From contig NC_074715.1 of assembly GCF_947242115.1 (NCBI RefSeq), forward strand, positions 51,772,080 through 51,836,079: DNA of 64,000 bases, in the 5' to 3' direction. This stretch comes from Biomphalaria glabrata. Lineage: Eukaryota > Mollusca > Gastropoda > Planorbidae. Position 1 is the first letter of the stretch; the number at the start of each line of letters is the position of its first letter. Made by a program: the position numbers and the translations under genes. Below, piece by piece: positions 10,119 to 21,060 of the stretch. A model generated the notes under the pieces. The model was not told where the DNA came from. It was given only the letters and a program-made list of their open reading frames with translations, and did no database searches.

Positions 10119-13100
10119 CTGTGAATAATAATAAACATAATAATAAACATAATAATAAACATAATAATAAACATAATAAAAAAAACATAATAATAAACAT
10201 AATAAAAAAAAACATAATAAAAAAACATAATAAAAAACATAATAAAAAACATAAAAAACATAATAATAAACATAACAATAAACATAACAATAAACATAAC
10301 AATAAACATAATAATAAACATAATAATAAACACAATAAAAAAAACATAATAAAAAAAAACATAATAAAAAACCTAATAAAAAACAATAATAAACATAATA
10401 ATAAACATAATAATAAACATAATAAAAAAAACATAATAAAAAACATAGTAAAAACATAACAATAAACATAAAAATAATCATAATAATAAACATAATAAAA
10501 AAAAACAATAAAAAACCATAATAAAAAAACATAATTAAAAACATAATAAATAACATAATAAAAAACAATAATAAACATAATAATAAACATAATAATAATA
10601 CTGAAATTTGCCTATTCTTATCGACAAAACGGTAGATTTGTATCGCTCTGATCTGCTGTTCATTGATAACAAAAGAGAGAAAACGCTACCATCATTGACA
10701 TCGCCGTAACTCTGTCTCATAATTTAAGAAAAACTGAGCTGGAAAAACAAAAGTAAATATGGGAACCTAGGCTTGGAGATTAAATGTTTATGGAAGTGGT
10801 CCAAAATAGTGATCCAGTGTTGTATAAACCGAGGGGATAATGACAACTGACCTCACAGATACCTTCAAGGTGCTTAACATTCCTAACAAGATTCTCGTTG
10901 CTTGTCAGATGGCGGTACTGCTGCAAACCTGTCACATCACCAGAAAATTCCTCACTGGACACTGATATTTATTATATGTCAATATTTATGCTTATGTAAG
11001 GAGTAGAGTCTTAATTCATGTGCCTGTGACAGTGGGTTTTTTTTATTTATTGTTAAATAATATTTCTGAAAAAAAAAAAAGTCTTAATGAAATGAAAGGT
11101 CATTGCAGTGCGTAGCAAGGAATTTGGGGGCCTCTTTTGCATTTTGACATTCGTCATCATAACATGATGAGATAATGTACTTAAAATATATATATATATT
11201 TAATTATATATAAGTCTAATGTGTGAAATATATGCAACATGGTCACTAATTTACATAACAACATGAATAGCAAGATAACATGGCATTGGCTTAATACTTA
11301 ATGTAAAAGGAGGTTTGGACACACTTTTTGGGTGGGGGCGAGGTTGGATTTTTTTATTGCACCCCCCTCACCCCCCACCTTAGCTACGCCATTAGATCGT
11401 TTCAAACAAAAGTGGGAAGCGTGGTCGAGATGCTAAGTGCGTTTGAACTTAGCTTGGCTTGGCTACCTATGAAGAGGGCTCGAGGTTCGACACCCGACTC
11501 GCGCAGAGTTGTTTACTGAGCGCCTAAAGGCAGGGTTATAACTCCTAGATACCCCCTCCCCCCACTGGCCCACAAATGATATTGGACCAAAGCGCTCTGA
11601 GCATGCTATAAGCGTGAAAGTAGCGCTATATAAAAGCCATAATTTAATAGGATTTTTAATTTCTACTATTCAGATTGTAATAAAAAATCTTAAGAATTTT
11701 TATCCTTACCCTATGCGGGGCCCCTATCTAAAATTAAAATCACATTTCTCTAAGTTTGAACGGTATATGCAAATAGTCAGTCCAGCTGTTCAGGGTCGAT
11801 ACTTTTTAATAATCCGGTCTGATGGATTAATATTCACCTATGATTATATTGTCACTTATGTTTCATATTGTTGTAGACATGCACAGATAACTCTGTACAT
11901 AACTATATGTTGTTGTTGTTGTTTTTTTTTAAAGATCTATTCAAAAGTTATTATAAGATCTTTGTAAACAGGGCCGGCATTAGGGTAACTGTTGACCCTT
12001 GGTAAAGCAAATTAGGTGGCCCCAAATGAAAATAAAATAAAATAAAATAAAATCATGCAATTTATTGCAAACATATTTGTGTCTATATTGAAATCAATCA
12101 ATATGGTGTGAAGACGTTCTTTTTAGTGTCATACGCAGTATAACATAAGCCTGGATTTTACCAATCGAAGCCAATATGCATCGATTGAACCTGCATCTCA
12201 TGTGACCGTGTTCATACCCTTTCCACCAAATTAGCCGATCCTTGACCACTTCTTTTAAGTTCATTCGCCTATCGTTTGCCTTTTGATGCACCAGACTCGA
12301 AATAACGTCTCTACATTTCCACCAATAGGCCCTCCAGTCTCTACACAAGACTTATCCCCCTTTAGTTTAATTCATTACTCTTTTCTTATAAAATACAGAC
12401 GTTACATCCAAAAAACAAAAAGATGATAACGTCATAGGCGTATCCAAAGGTCAATCTAGTCATGCATGTTAATCATGACTTATAACTCTGCAAAGTAATT
12501 GGTTTTACTAGCTGACTCAGGCAACCCGTTCCATGTTCTACTAGAAGCTTGGAAAAAAGAATGTTTATACAAGTGTATCCTAGCATATGGAACAAGGAAT
12601 GTGCCTTTACCTTTGTATCTTTCTGAGTATTTTTATTAGGTTTTGTTTTTTTGTATTTAAAGATTATGGTTCAATGTCTTATATATAATTGCTTCTTTAC
12701 TTTTAAGTCTTCTATCCTGAAGAGTCTCTAAATTTAATGATTTCACTAAAGGTTTTGCTCTAATAAAATGTGAATGTTATTTTGTTATGAATCTCACTGC
12801 TCTATTTTGTGTCAGTTTGTTGCTATAGAAAACAAAATTAATTATTCATGTCACACCCTTGTATAGACAGTTCAAGGTCGTCAAAATTGTAGGATATTAC
12901 GTCACACGTCACGCCACTTGTCCGAAAGACCTTGATAGATAATTAGTTGAAGGTTATAACGATAATTTACAAGTGGCGGTTCAAATCTCAAAGTTATTAA
13001 CATTATTAACTTTTTTTACTTTTTATAGCAGAAACAAATATATTTTAACATACTTCAAATAAAAAGGTGACGACACAAAAAAAAGTACAATCAAGTTGAA

Positions 13101-16100
13101 GGTTATTAGAAAGTGGGTCATGAGGTGGCGTGATGTGACGTCATGATTCTTGAAGATTCTATGAAAAATGTATAAAAGACGGGAGAAACTTAGAGAGAGA
13201 GCTTGGAGTTTTATTTGGCTAGAAAATAAGATTTAGATGTCGCTAGTTTAACTCTTTCACTCAGTAATTATTTACCACATTCTGGTGGAATCAACGCTGG
13301 TATCATCAGTTAGGAGTGAAAGAGTAAAAAGTTAGTTTTGTCTATCGATTATCATTTATTGTCTCCTGTCTCTACTTTGTGCATCAGCTGTTTGTAGAGT
13401 TTATTTAATCCAGAAAAGTACATCAACACTGTCAACTATGTCATTTCATTGTTTGTTAAAAGGGTTTTGATCTAGAATAACGGTACTTCTGTATCCATTG
13501 CACTGTGCGGAGTTGAAAGAGGGCTTCAACGTCCCTGTCGTTACACAAATGGCGAGTCCTGCACGGTTAGCTTGGTACAACATAGGAAAAAAGCGGATGT
13601 TCCTGGTGTACTCGGCCTTAGGCCATGCATTCTAGTCCATGCGCGCGGAGTGCCAGATACATCGGAAATAGCAATGCTTTACATAGGCACTGACTTGGAT
13701 CTCTTCCAGACAGAACGGTTGTTCAAGCAGGCTTACACGCCTACAGCGCGAAGAGCTTTCGGATCAGCTCTTTTGATAATCTAATGGTTTCAGATTCATA
13801 TCTCTAGGGCAGATGATGTAAAAGTCATCTGTTTCTGTGGCTCATGGCTAACGAAGTGTCATGTGGCCAGCACAACGACCAACCCCCTTTACTTTTTCCA
13901 AACTAATGTCAGATACCCATTAGAGCTCTGTGGACTCGGAGGCGCCCCAAGATCCCGAAATTAACAGTCCATGATTCGAACCTGGGGCCCCCGGTTCAGA
14001 ATGCCAAGCATTTTACCGCTCAGCCACCACCCTTCCCTTGTATCAAATGTATTCGTAGAAAATACTACACATGTCCATCTCTTCAAATAAAATCGTGACA
14101 ATTTACGACTAATTGATAGTTTAAATTTTAAAAAATGTATTCCTATGTTGTCATCGACAATGAATTATTGTGAGAAGTTTTAGCTTGATCAGAGAATGGG
14201 AAGTGGGAGACACTACGTGAACAACATTCCACCCAAACAGAGTGAGTTGATATAAACTTTTAAAAAAAAAAGTTTTAGACTTGTCTTTACTCCTGATGGT
14301 GCTTGGGGGTGGGGGGAATTCAACGACTACCCATAATAACAATTTGACTGTTTTGTATTTGCAAGCTAGCGTTCAGTGTTTGAACAAAAATATCACAGAA
14401 CAAGGTTACAAAGACAGTCTGTGTGAAACACAAACTCAAAATTGGTCCCCGAAGTGGTACACATAGAGTCCTCACCAGGATTCGAACACGGGACCTTCTG
14501 TTCCAAGTGCTTTACCCCTCAGTCATAGAATCTTCATATATTCATTTAGCATGCACTTATATTTTTTAAAATAATAATTATTAACCTTATCCATACATTC
14601 AACATTAATAATATGTTATATTATAATAAAGAGAAAGTAAAAAAGATTTATTCTTCTAACAAAATTACATAAATTGGAAACAAGAAAAAAAATTCTTGAA
14701 CTTCTTTAAGCTACAAATAAAAATTGATATCTACATTGTCATTTGTCATACAAACTAGACATAGATATAGCTAGATCTAGACCTAGTTTTAGATCTAAAT
14801 CTTGATTCAAGATCTAAGCCTAGATCTAGAAATAGATCTATATCTATATCTAGATCTAAGTCTATATCTAAGTATAATATTGATATAGAATCTACTATAT
14901 CTAGACTAGAACTTATATATCATAATTATGTAGATCTATGCTCTATTTAGTCTTATTTAGACTCTCACTGTCAGTGTAGGCCCCAATAATGAGGATATGT
15001 CAAAACTGCGCGCTATAAATGTAGTTCGCTATCTTTTAAACTTATAACTAAAACGAAGTGCGTATCAAAATTCTTTTATAACACTTGAATCAGTATTCTA
15101 TTTAATGAGTTAGTTAATAAATGGAAAATATATTTTATAATAATTTTTCCATTGTGACCTTAGATACATTTTTTTTTTACCAATGTGCCAATCTATGAAT
15201 GAAGCTTTATTTATTAATGAAGAAGTCTGTGACCTTTTTAAAAGACTTACTTCCCCTGAAGTTTTTCATTGAAAAGTGGTGCATTGTTTTGAAAAATCTG
15301 CTTGCATAGATAATTTTAAAAATTATATGGTTTACTTTCGAAAAAGAAAAAAGTAGCCGTTGCATCAGAACTTTGAATGATCTAAAATATCAAAATGTCC
15401 GATTTTCAATTTCTCTTCTAGTTTCTGAGATCTAAACGGGACTGACGGACGGATAGACGAACGGACGGACAGACAGGCCACACAAAACTAAAAGCGTCTT
15501 TTCCCCTTTCGGGGGCCGCTAAAAATCGTAAACATCTTGGAAGACAACAGCTACCCGCTCCATCATAACTACGTCAAGTCGCGAAGTGGGCGACTTCTGT
15601 TACCCGCTCCATCATAACTACGTCAAGTCGCGAAGTGGGCGACTTCTGTTACCCGCTCCATCATAACTACGTCAAGTCGCGAAGTGGGCGACTTCTGTTA
15701 CCCGCTCCATCATAACTACGTCAAGTCGCGAAGTGGGCGACTTCTGTTACCCGCTCCATCATAACTACGTCAAGTCGCGAAGTGGGCGACTTCTGTTACC
15801 CGCTCCATCATAACTACGTCAAGTCGCGAAGTGGGCGACTTCTGTTACCCGCTCCATCATAACTACGTCAAGTCGCGAGGTGGGCGACTTCTGTTACCCG
15901 CTCCATCATAACTACGTCAAGTAGTCGCGAAGTAGGCGACTTCTGTCAATCAAGACAAGAACAGAGCGGTACAAAAACTCGTTCGTTTCTAACTCAGTCA
16001 GACTATATCTACGCCACTCTTTGATCAGGAAACATGAAAAGGACCAAGAGGCCTGTTTGTAGTCACACAATGTTGTGTTTGTTCTATTTATGTGAATGTT

Positions 16101-18905
16101 TCTGTTGTTTTGTCTTTATATGAGAAGAGAGTCCTTGTAATCAAAACAAATTTTCATAAGGATCAATACAGCAGTCTTAGTCTTAATCTAAGTCATAGTC
16201 TTAAATTTCTTCTTTAGATTCTAGTTTTCAGCTCTGAGAATTTAGTTTACTCAAGTCAAATGTCAATATTGATTTGTTATCAATCTTATTTCTCCATTTA
16301 GTTTTAGTCACTATTCAATTATTTGAATGGGCACGAGTGCCTATTTCTATTCACATGATATTTAAAAAATGTTATTTAAAAAACAGGTTACCTATAACAT
16401 GTATAACCAGTGTTGCCGCAGTCACACTTCCCACAGTTTGGCTCATACCACGACTCTCCTGATACGCGGCCGTCTGGACAAGGACCTGAGAGTGAAACAA
16501 ATAGTGAAACAAAGAGAGAAACAAGAAGAAAGTGTTAATATTAACAGTCTTGCTTAACAAAGAGAACGTTATATTAATAGTTGTATGGATCTTTGTTTTA
16601 TAGTAAAGAAGTAAGTAAAGTTAGGGCAGATGATGTAAAGGTAATTTATTTCTGTGGCCTACGTGTTACGTGGGTGTCATGTGGCCAGCACAACGACAAC
16701 ACGCCTGTACTTTTTCCCAACTAACGTCAGGTACCCATTAGATCTGGGTGGACTCAGACGCACCCTAGGATCCCGAAATCCCAGCCTTCACCAGGATTCG
16801 AACCCAGTAGGAAGCTAGGCGCTTTGCCACTCAGCCACCGTGCCTCCTTTTTGTTTTATAATATTTTAATCTATGGGGCAGATGATATTAATGTCATCTG
16901 TTTCTATGGCCAACGGTTAACGTGCAGGGTGTCATGTGGCCAGCACAACGACCAACCGCCTTTACTTCCACCAACTAAAGTCAGGTACCCAATGGAGTTG
17001 GGTGGACTTAGGGGTGCCCTAAGGATCCCGAAATTCAAAATCACAGTCCTCACCTAGATTCGAACCCAGGACCCCAGGTTCGGAAAACGAGCGCTTAACC
17101 ACTCAGCCACTGCGCCCCCTTTTTGTTTTATAAGTTCAGGATATTCCTGCAGAAACGAAAATGATTACGTTCGAGCCCAGGCGTGTTGTGGAACGGCATA
17201 AAATGGAAGTGGACAGGATTCGAACCTTTGGGAGTCTGAAATGTATACCCCACGACCAGGCCGAAAAGATATCAAACGCAGATAAATAGAATAAATAATA
17301 TTTCTTTGACTTAGTTTATCCAACGCTGTTAGGCTCATTAGGAGGCAGGCTGTCTCCATAGAATTCGCACTGATCACACTGATCAAAATACGAGGGACGT
17401 AGGCTTTAAGTCAACATATTGACACTCTCTAGAGGCCACACCTTACGAGGGAACTGAGTTTGTTTGCATGGAAGTAAATATTAATTATAGGGCTGGACTT
17501 CAATCCACACCTCTACATGGATAACCAGGTAATGAGTTTGTTTACTTGGAGAAAAAAATCTCAAACACAGGACTGGATTACAAAACAAGCCTCTATACGA
17601 GTACAGAGTTTGATTACTTGGAGATAAAAAGCAATTAGGAGGGTGGACTATAGAACACACACCTGCTGTAGTGACCTTTTGCTACACAAAACTGCGAGAT
17701 TTCATAGTCCAGTAATCCAGTAACTAATTTTGATGTAGGTAAAATTACAAGGCTCAGATTTGTGTATATTAGCCTAAAAGGCACTGACCAGGGCTTTATT
17801 TAAATGGCGAGATAAACACCTCATAATCCTTATATGTTGAGTCCTTGACTCTGAATTTATTATCTTATCTTATCTTATATAATACAGACGTTACTTCAAA
17901 AAAGGAGATGATTACGTCCTACGCGTCATGCATTTAGTCATGCATATTAACCAATGACCTAAATTCTGCCAAGTCACTAGTTTTCCTGGCTAGCTCAGGC
18001 AACTCATTCCATGCTTGAATAGCGCTAGGGAAGAAGGAGCATTTGTACAGATTTGTCCTAGAATATGGAGTGGGGAATGTGCCTTTATCTTTGTGTCTTT
18101 CTGAGTATTTTATAAAATTTTGTATTTGAAGATTATGGTTCAATGTTTTATGTATAATTGCTACTTTACTTTTGAGTCTTCTGTCCTGAAGGCTTTCTAA
18201 ATTTAGTGATTTTACTAAAGGTACGTTACTCTAGTCAAATGTGAATATTCGTTTGTTATGAATGGATTGAAAGGTCTGAAAGTGATGCTCTTCTATTTTA
18301 GACTTCTTGCAGGACAGCAGGGGATGCCATTAAGCCAAGTTCGAAATCCATTCCATTGTGTCCACATTATGAAGCGCTGATACAAAAAGTTAGTCATTTG
18401 AAAAGTTTATATATCAAACAGTATAACCTTTTCCCATAGATGCTCATCAGAAAACAAAATTGCGTTAAACTCTCATAATTACGAAATATATGTTTCGCTA
18501 CTCGTGTGAGTGCTTTTTTAAATGTTCCTAGTTTCACATTACAATTTTATCTACATCAAAATTAGTTACTGGCTTACTGAACTATGAAATCTCGCAGTTT
18601 TGTGTAGCAAAAGGTCACTCCAGCAGGTGTGTGTTCTATAGATGGCTGCCTGGTCGTGCGGTTTGTGCGCTGGACTGTCGTTCGGATTTATCGATGGTCG
18701 AGGGTTCAAATCCTGCCCGCTCCCATCCCCCGTCGTCCTGCGGGGGGTTTGGACTAGGAAGTAAACTATCTTCACCTCTGAAGGAACATCGGAAACATGT
18801 CAAACAAACAAACAAAACATTTTTTATCTTACCTTCGCCTTGCACTACTGCTGCGTAACTCACGGCCAGGCAGCCCAACAGAACAAGAGCTACAAAGTAA
18901 GACAT
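9779..18905 (-). CDS. SVWC/La1-like secreted protein A with Pro/Lys-rich tail (3 exons)
   Basis: Exons 18905-18833, 16485-16392 and 10118-9779 join to 507 nt (168 aa plus stop). Introns are in phase 1 (16486-18832) and phase 2 (10119-16391) with GT/AG borders. The product is a secreted single-domain von Willebrand type C-like protein. The signal peptide is followed by PCPDG, a tryptophan, the CxxCxC motif (NCGKCDC), TCY, and in the last exon CG, TCY, YPDCC and YC: ten domain cysteines. Unlike its two neighbours it continues about 66 residues after the domain as a basic tail of KPTPKP-type repeats, ending NRRG. SVWC proteins are common secreted molecules in arthropods and molluscs, and arthropod Vago is an immune signalling protein; a role here is unknown. 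The domain call is strong, the function open. Confidence 0.85.
10121..10605. repeat. AT-rich microsatellite (aataataaacat)n at a splice acceptor
   Basis: About 480 bp of 'aataataaacat' and 'ataaaaaa' variants. It begins 1-3 nt from the exon 3 acceptor of SVWC gene A, so the whole 3' end of intron 2 (branch point and polypyrimidine region) consists of this repeat. Confidence 0.9.
10612..10965 (+). mobile_element. LINE ORF C-terminal fragment (restriction-like endonuclease type), broken copy
   Basis: It matches 35850-36200 along its length. This copy has frameshifts and stops in all frames, whereas the 35685 copy is open. It lies in intron 2 of SVWC gene A. Confidence 0.6.
11106..11394. mobile_element. 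hAT-type MITE, 'CAGTGGCGTAGC' family
   Basis: The left end CAGTGCGTAGCAAGG and right end CTTAGCTACGCCATTA resemble the TIRs at 32362-32550. The interior shares 'cattttgacattcgtcatcat' with 850-890. Confidence 0.6.
11410..11642 (+). mobile_element. SINE family B copy
   Basis: One of the better preserved copies: A-box region 'gtggtcgagatgctaagtg' and B box GGTTCGACACC, then the pyrimidine-rich segment and the 'gcgctatataaaagcc' end. Confidence 0.85.
11970..12060 (+). mobile_element. hAT-type element end fragment
   Basis: It starts CAGGGCCGGCATTAGGG, similar to the hAT ends at 46337 (CAGAGCCGGTCTTAGG) and 45146-45159. The opposite end was not found. Confidence 0.35.
12365..12800 (-). mobile_element. 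LINE 3' fragment, TATCT-tail family
   Basis: 5'-truncated copy of the family described at 17868, read on the minus strand: 'cttataaaatacagacgtta' marks its 3' end, and the coding end reads toward 12800. It is degraded. Confidence 0.65.
13248..13327. mobile_element. 80-bp TTAA-flanked MITE, copy 1
   Basis: Ends ACTCTTTCACTC and GAGTGAAAGAGT are inverted repeats. The interior 'attctggtggaatcaacg' is almost identical to that at 57546-57626. The left flank is TTAA and the right flank is mutated. Confidence 0.7.
13495..13790 (+). mobile_element. old LTR-retroelement-like fragment (LTR end plus leader)
   Basis: It is similar to 40440-40760. The end reads '...cgttaca' and is closely followed by TGGCGAGTCC, a possible primer-binding site for a tRNA ending CCA. 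It is a fossil with no coding region. Family is not assignable. Confidence 0.35.
13806..14032 (-). mobile_element. tRNA-derived SINE family C
   Basis: Read on the minus strand, the tRNA-like head starts near 14032 (GGTGGCTGAGCGGTAAAA) with B box GGTTCGAATC, and the body ends near 13806 with 'cagatgatgta'. Other copies are at 16624, 16873 and 27755 (-), with heads only at 37708 and 38758 (+). Confidence 0.8.
14140..14540. repeat. dispersed repeat fragments
   Basis: The 'gcttgatcagagaatggg' block near 14180 belongs to the 'cttgatcc' repeat. A tRNA-like B box in reverse (ggattcgaacac) near 14478-14490 marks another SINE head remnant. No gene seen. Confidence 0.4.
14755..14945. repeat. TAGATCTA-rich low-complexity block
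   Basis: About 190 bp of 'tagatcta', 'tatatcta' and 'gacctag' variants, largely self-complementary. There is no reading frame. Confidence 0.8.
15215..15535 (+). repeat. dispersed repeat with (gacg)n and 'cgggggccgctaa' end
   Basis: It matches 21395-21605 almost block for block: 'aaaagaaaaaagtagc', 'catcagaactttgaatgat', 'agtttctgagatctaaacgggac', and an end at 'cccctttcgggggccgctaa'. Part of this end recurs at 28450-28515. Likely a non-coding mobile family. Confidence 0.65.
15553..15948. repeat. 49-bp minisatellite, 8 copies, hairpin in each unit
   Basis: Units start at 15553, 15602, 15651, 15700, 15749, 15798, 15847 and 15896. All but the last two are identical by eye. Each carries AAGTCGC-GAAGTGG-GCGACTT, a 7-bp stem with a 7-nt loop. 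It lies in intron 2 of SVWC gene A, about 440 bp below exon 2. Confidence 0.95.
16392..16485 (-). CDS. SVWC gene A exon 2
   Basis: 94 nt between acceptor CTCTCAG and donor GTAACC. It encodes [16 protein letters not shown], then CGKCDC and a final C before the splice: five cysteines and the conserved tryptophan. Confidence 0.9.
16624..16850 (-). mobile_element. SINE family C copy
   Basis: Reverse-orientation copy with B box GGTTCGAATCC and the 'cagcacaacgac' body. It lies in intron 1 of SVWC gene A. Confidence 0.8.
16873..17118 (-). mobile_element. SINE family C copy
   Basis: Second copy about 20 bp from the first, in the same orientation. The B box is GGTTCGAATCT and the head ends 'ggcgcagtggctgagtgg' on the minus strand. 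Confidence 0.8.
17165..17260 (-). mobile_element. tRNA-like SINE head
   Basis: On the minus strand, 'ggcctggtcgtggggtata' and B box GGTTCGAATCC are followed by a body not shared with families A-C. It may be a further SINE family. Confidence 0.45.
17450..18642. repeat. 1-kb foldback structure with ~95-bp inverted arms
   Basis: 17641-17735 is the near-exact reverse complement of 18550-18642 (for example 'ctatgaaatctcgcagtttt'). The left arm is preceded by about three degenerate ~75-bp units containing 'gagtttgtttacttggag'. The interior holds the LINE fragment at 17868-18290, and the right arm abuts SINE A at 18641. Confidence 0.75.
17868..18290 (-). mobile_element. LINE 3' end, TATCT-tail family
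   Basis: On the minus strand this encodes the last ~70 codons of a LINE ORF2, including '[20 protein letters not shown]', a SFFPxAIxxWNxLP motif typical of LINE ORF2 termini. A short 3' UTR follows, with a tail of (GATAA)n, seen on the plus strand as 'tatcttatcttat'. The 69-aa end frame (18143-17934) is open. Relatives are at 1385, 12365, 24425, 24795, 27060, 27255, 41195, 41455, 48492 and 62430. Confidence 0.75.
18641..18810 (+). mobile_element. SINE family A copy
   Basis: Nearly identical to 2788-2955, with B box GGTTCAAATCC. It ends about 20 nt before exon 1 of SVWC gene A, inside intron 1 and close to its donor. Confidence 0.85.
18833..18905 (-). CDS. SVWC gene A exon 1 (signal peptide)
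   Basis: The ATG at 18905 opens [19 protein letters not shown], a clear signal peptide, ending at donor GTAAGA in phase 1. It has the same 73-nt length as exon 1 of genes B and C. Confidence 0.88.
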
Positions 18906-18960
18906 AGCTTACGCCACAGTAACCTCCCTACAATGTGCCCAGCACAAAGAAAGACACTCA

Positions 18961-18969
18961 CTTATATAA
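18961..18969 (-). promoter_or_regulatory. TATA box of SVWC gene A
   Basis: TTATATAAG on the minus strand, about 56 nt before the ATG. Similarly placed boxes occur in genes B and C. Confidence 0.6.
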
Positions 18970-19019
18970 CCGAACTCAATGGGATATTAGCTAGATGCAA
19001 ACTATTTTGTTTTCTTTCT

Positions 19020-19170
19020 AAAAATCAATGGTGCGTGAAATAGTGAAATAGTTTTGGTGTACTTAACAGTGACATCTGGTGTTGAGCAAACACAGTTCTT
19101 GTTCTGTTTTCTTGTCTAGATGGAAATAAAACGCCAACGTAGCATGTTTTGGTCACGTGATTGTGACGTT
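19020..19170 (-). promoter_or_regulatory. upstream block conserved between SVWC genes A and B
   Basis: 'aaaatcaatggtgcg' at 19021 and 'agtgacatctggtgt' at 19068 recur upstream of gene B at 28988 and 29026 with 1-3 differences each. A shared 'gtcacg...tgtag' edge lies near 19155-19175 and 29121-29136. Confidence 0.5.
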
Positions 19171-19945
19171 TGTAGATACTGTATTTGTTTTTAAAATGTT
19201 CAATTATTTTTACGCGTTTCCCGGGAGTAGGCTTTGTCAAGACTCATTTCCTCTCTAGTGTATTACTAAATGTACCCAAGTCCTGGGCAATACCATAACG
19301 ACACAGACAACGACATAGTAAAGATTCAGAATGCCAATTCACAGACATATAACACGTTTTTTCCATTATCTGTACTATAATACAGAATCAGTTCAGACAT
19401 TTGAAATATCCAGTATCAATTAAAAATATAACAGCTTAATATTCCATAGACTGAATAGTGACAACACAGAGAATTAATTAGAGTCTACACTTCGACTATA
19501 TCTATATCCAAAAGTCCAACTTTCCTGGACTAGGAACAAAAACCACACTTCCTTATTATGAGTTACATTATATTCAACAAAAACATCTCATCAAGTAAAA
19601 CAATCCAAAACAATAACAGATTTGAAGTCAACAACCTGAATTGCCCCCCTTCTCCTCTACAGTAAACAGGAGACCCAGGCTGATCAGAACTCAGTCCTGA
19701 CAGGCTTCCTATGTCCAGAAAATGTTTTTTTTCTTTCTATTTTTGGTTCGTGTCTATCGTTTTCCTTTTGAACTGATATTTCGAGTCAAATTTTAGAATA
19801 CTAAATTTAATTAACTGAATCGCTAATTGTTAAGAAAGCTAGAAAATATTGTTTAAACGTAAAACACTACACTCTGGGTCACACTTTTGCACATTCTACC
19901 ATCGTTAAGTCTTAATTGTTTTTTTTTACTTGTTTCAGATATTTT

Positions 19946-20085
19946 TAAATGTTTCGGATGTTTGAAATGTTTCGGATGTTTGAAATGTTTCGGATGTTTG
20001 AAATGTTTCGGATGTTTGAAATGTTTCGGATGTTTGAAATGTTTCGGATGTTTTAAATGTTTCGAATGTTTTAAATGTTTCTTAG
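19946..20085. repeat. 18-bp minisatellite
   Basis: About eight copies of an 18-bp unit 'aaatgtttcggatgtttg', the last ones degenerate. 18 is divisible by 3, so both strands stay open (KCFGCL on plus). Confidence 0.9.
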
Positions 20086-20109
20086 GTTTTTGCTGATTCA
20101 AACATTATT

Positions 20110-20640
20110 ACATACGGAAGCTCTCGTAGGTCGGCTGGGGACAGGGGTGTGCAATGGTTCAAACTATAATATATAGCACCTCCTTCGTGATCGAAGATGA
20201 GCACATTTCTAAAATCCTATGGACTCGAAGATGACTGCAAAGTCCAATCCTCGCTTTAAAAAGCCGGCCGCATACGTGGCATCGGTGGGGTTAGGTCAGT
20301 TGCAGATGGGCCTGCTTCTTCTCTCAGCTTTCTGTTGGTTCGGCGCTCTTTCGCCCTGGCCACTCTTCTTGCTTCAAATTTCCAGGCTCCGAGAATCACA
20401 GCTGCACGCCGTAGGGAGCGATCAAGAGCTAGTGCTGCTCAGCTGTGAATGTCGATATCGCACTCCTTAAAGGAGCTGTTGAGAATGTCTTTGTAATGTT
20501 CGTATTGACCTCCCTGTGAGCGTTTTCCTGCACACAACTCCCCGTACAGAAGTCGTTTGTGAAGGCGACTATCTGGCACGCGGACTACCTGTCCCGCACA
20601 TCAAAGTTGGTCTCGGTCAAATAAGATTTGATGTGAAATT
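20110..20640. repeat. unclassified dispersed-repeat-like sequence
   Basis: A GC-richer block containing 'ggactcgaagatgactgcaa' and 'gttggtctcggtcaaat'. It looks like transposon-derived non-coding DNA, but no domain is recognisable and no second copy is present in the window. Confidence 0.3.
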
Positions 20641-20839
20641 GTTAGCTAGGGTTTTTGATTTTATAATTTCGCTTTGCCAAGGTCTTTAAATTATCTGAAT
20701 AAAATTTTTATTTGCTCTTGAGGTTTTAGCAAAAATCTCATACAGGCCAACCTGCAACCCTCTGGTTCCATTAGTCACCTTGTGTGTTTTTTAATACATT
20801 CTGACAAATTCTATCCATTAGAAACCATAGATTAAATTA

Positions 20840-21060
20840 TTTATTTGTGTGGAAACACAAACTCAAAATAGGCCCCCGAAGTGGTCCACCCAGGCAGGTA
20901 ATAAGGCAGGTTTCAACATTTTCAGAAAGAATATTAGAATGAAATTATATCAAAGGAAAATGACAGAGAAGATTGGAGAAAGAAGGTGGACAGATCTTGT
21001 GTGGTGCCCCAACGGACCAGCAGACCAAGGGATAGGTGAAAGAGAAGGTGCAGTTATATG
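20840..21060 (+). mobile_element. LINE ORF2 tail fragment
   Basis: 'tgacagagaagattggagaaagaaggtggacagatcttgtgtggtgccccaac' style sequence matches 31855-31945, 58640-58725 and 63755-64000. It encodes the 'DREEWRKT...CGAP' tail found after the RT in some LINEs. From 21061 to 21390 only AT-rich sequence is seen. Confidence 0.5.

Noticed and set aside
10092-10590. Minus- and plus-strand Ile/Phe/Tyr- or Asn/Lys-rich frames
   Set aside because: They come from the AT microsatellite. Only the exon 3 part of the overlapping 184-codon frame (9779-10118) is real; its N-terminal half is intron.
14755-14945. Possible regulatory cluster of AGATCT palindromes
   Set aside because: Looks like simple-sequence drift with irregular spacing; no association with a promoter.
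15553-15948. Possible CRISPR-like array
   Set aside because: Units are directly adjacent and identical along their full length with no variable spacers; this is a minisatellite in an animal genome.
18636-18905. 89-aa minus-strand ORF as a single-exon gene
   Set aside because: Only the first 24 codons are coding (SVWC gene A exon 1); a donor follows and the rest reads through a SINE.
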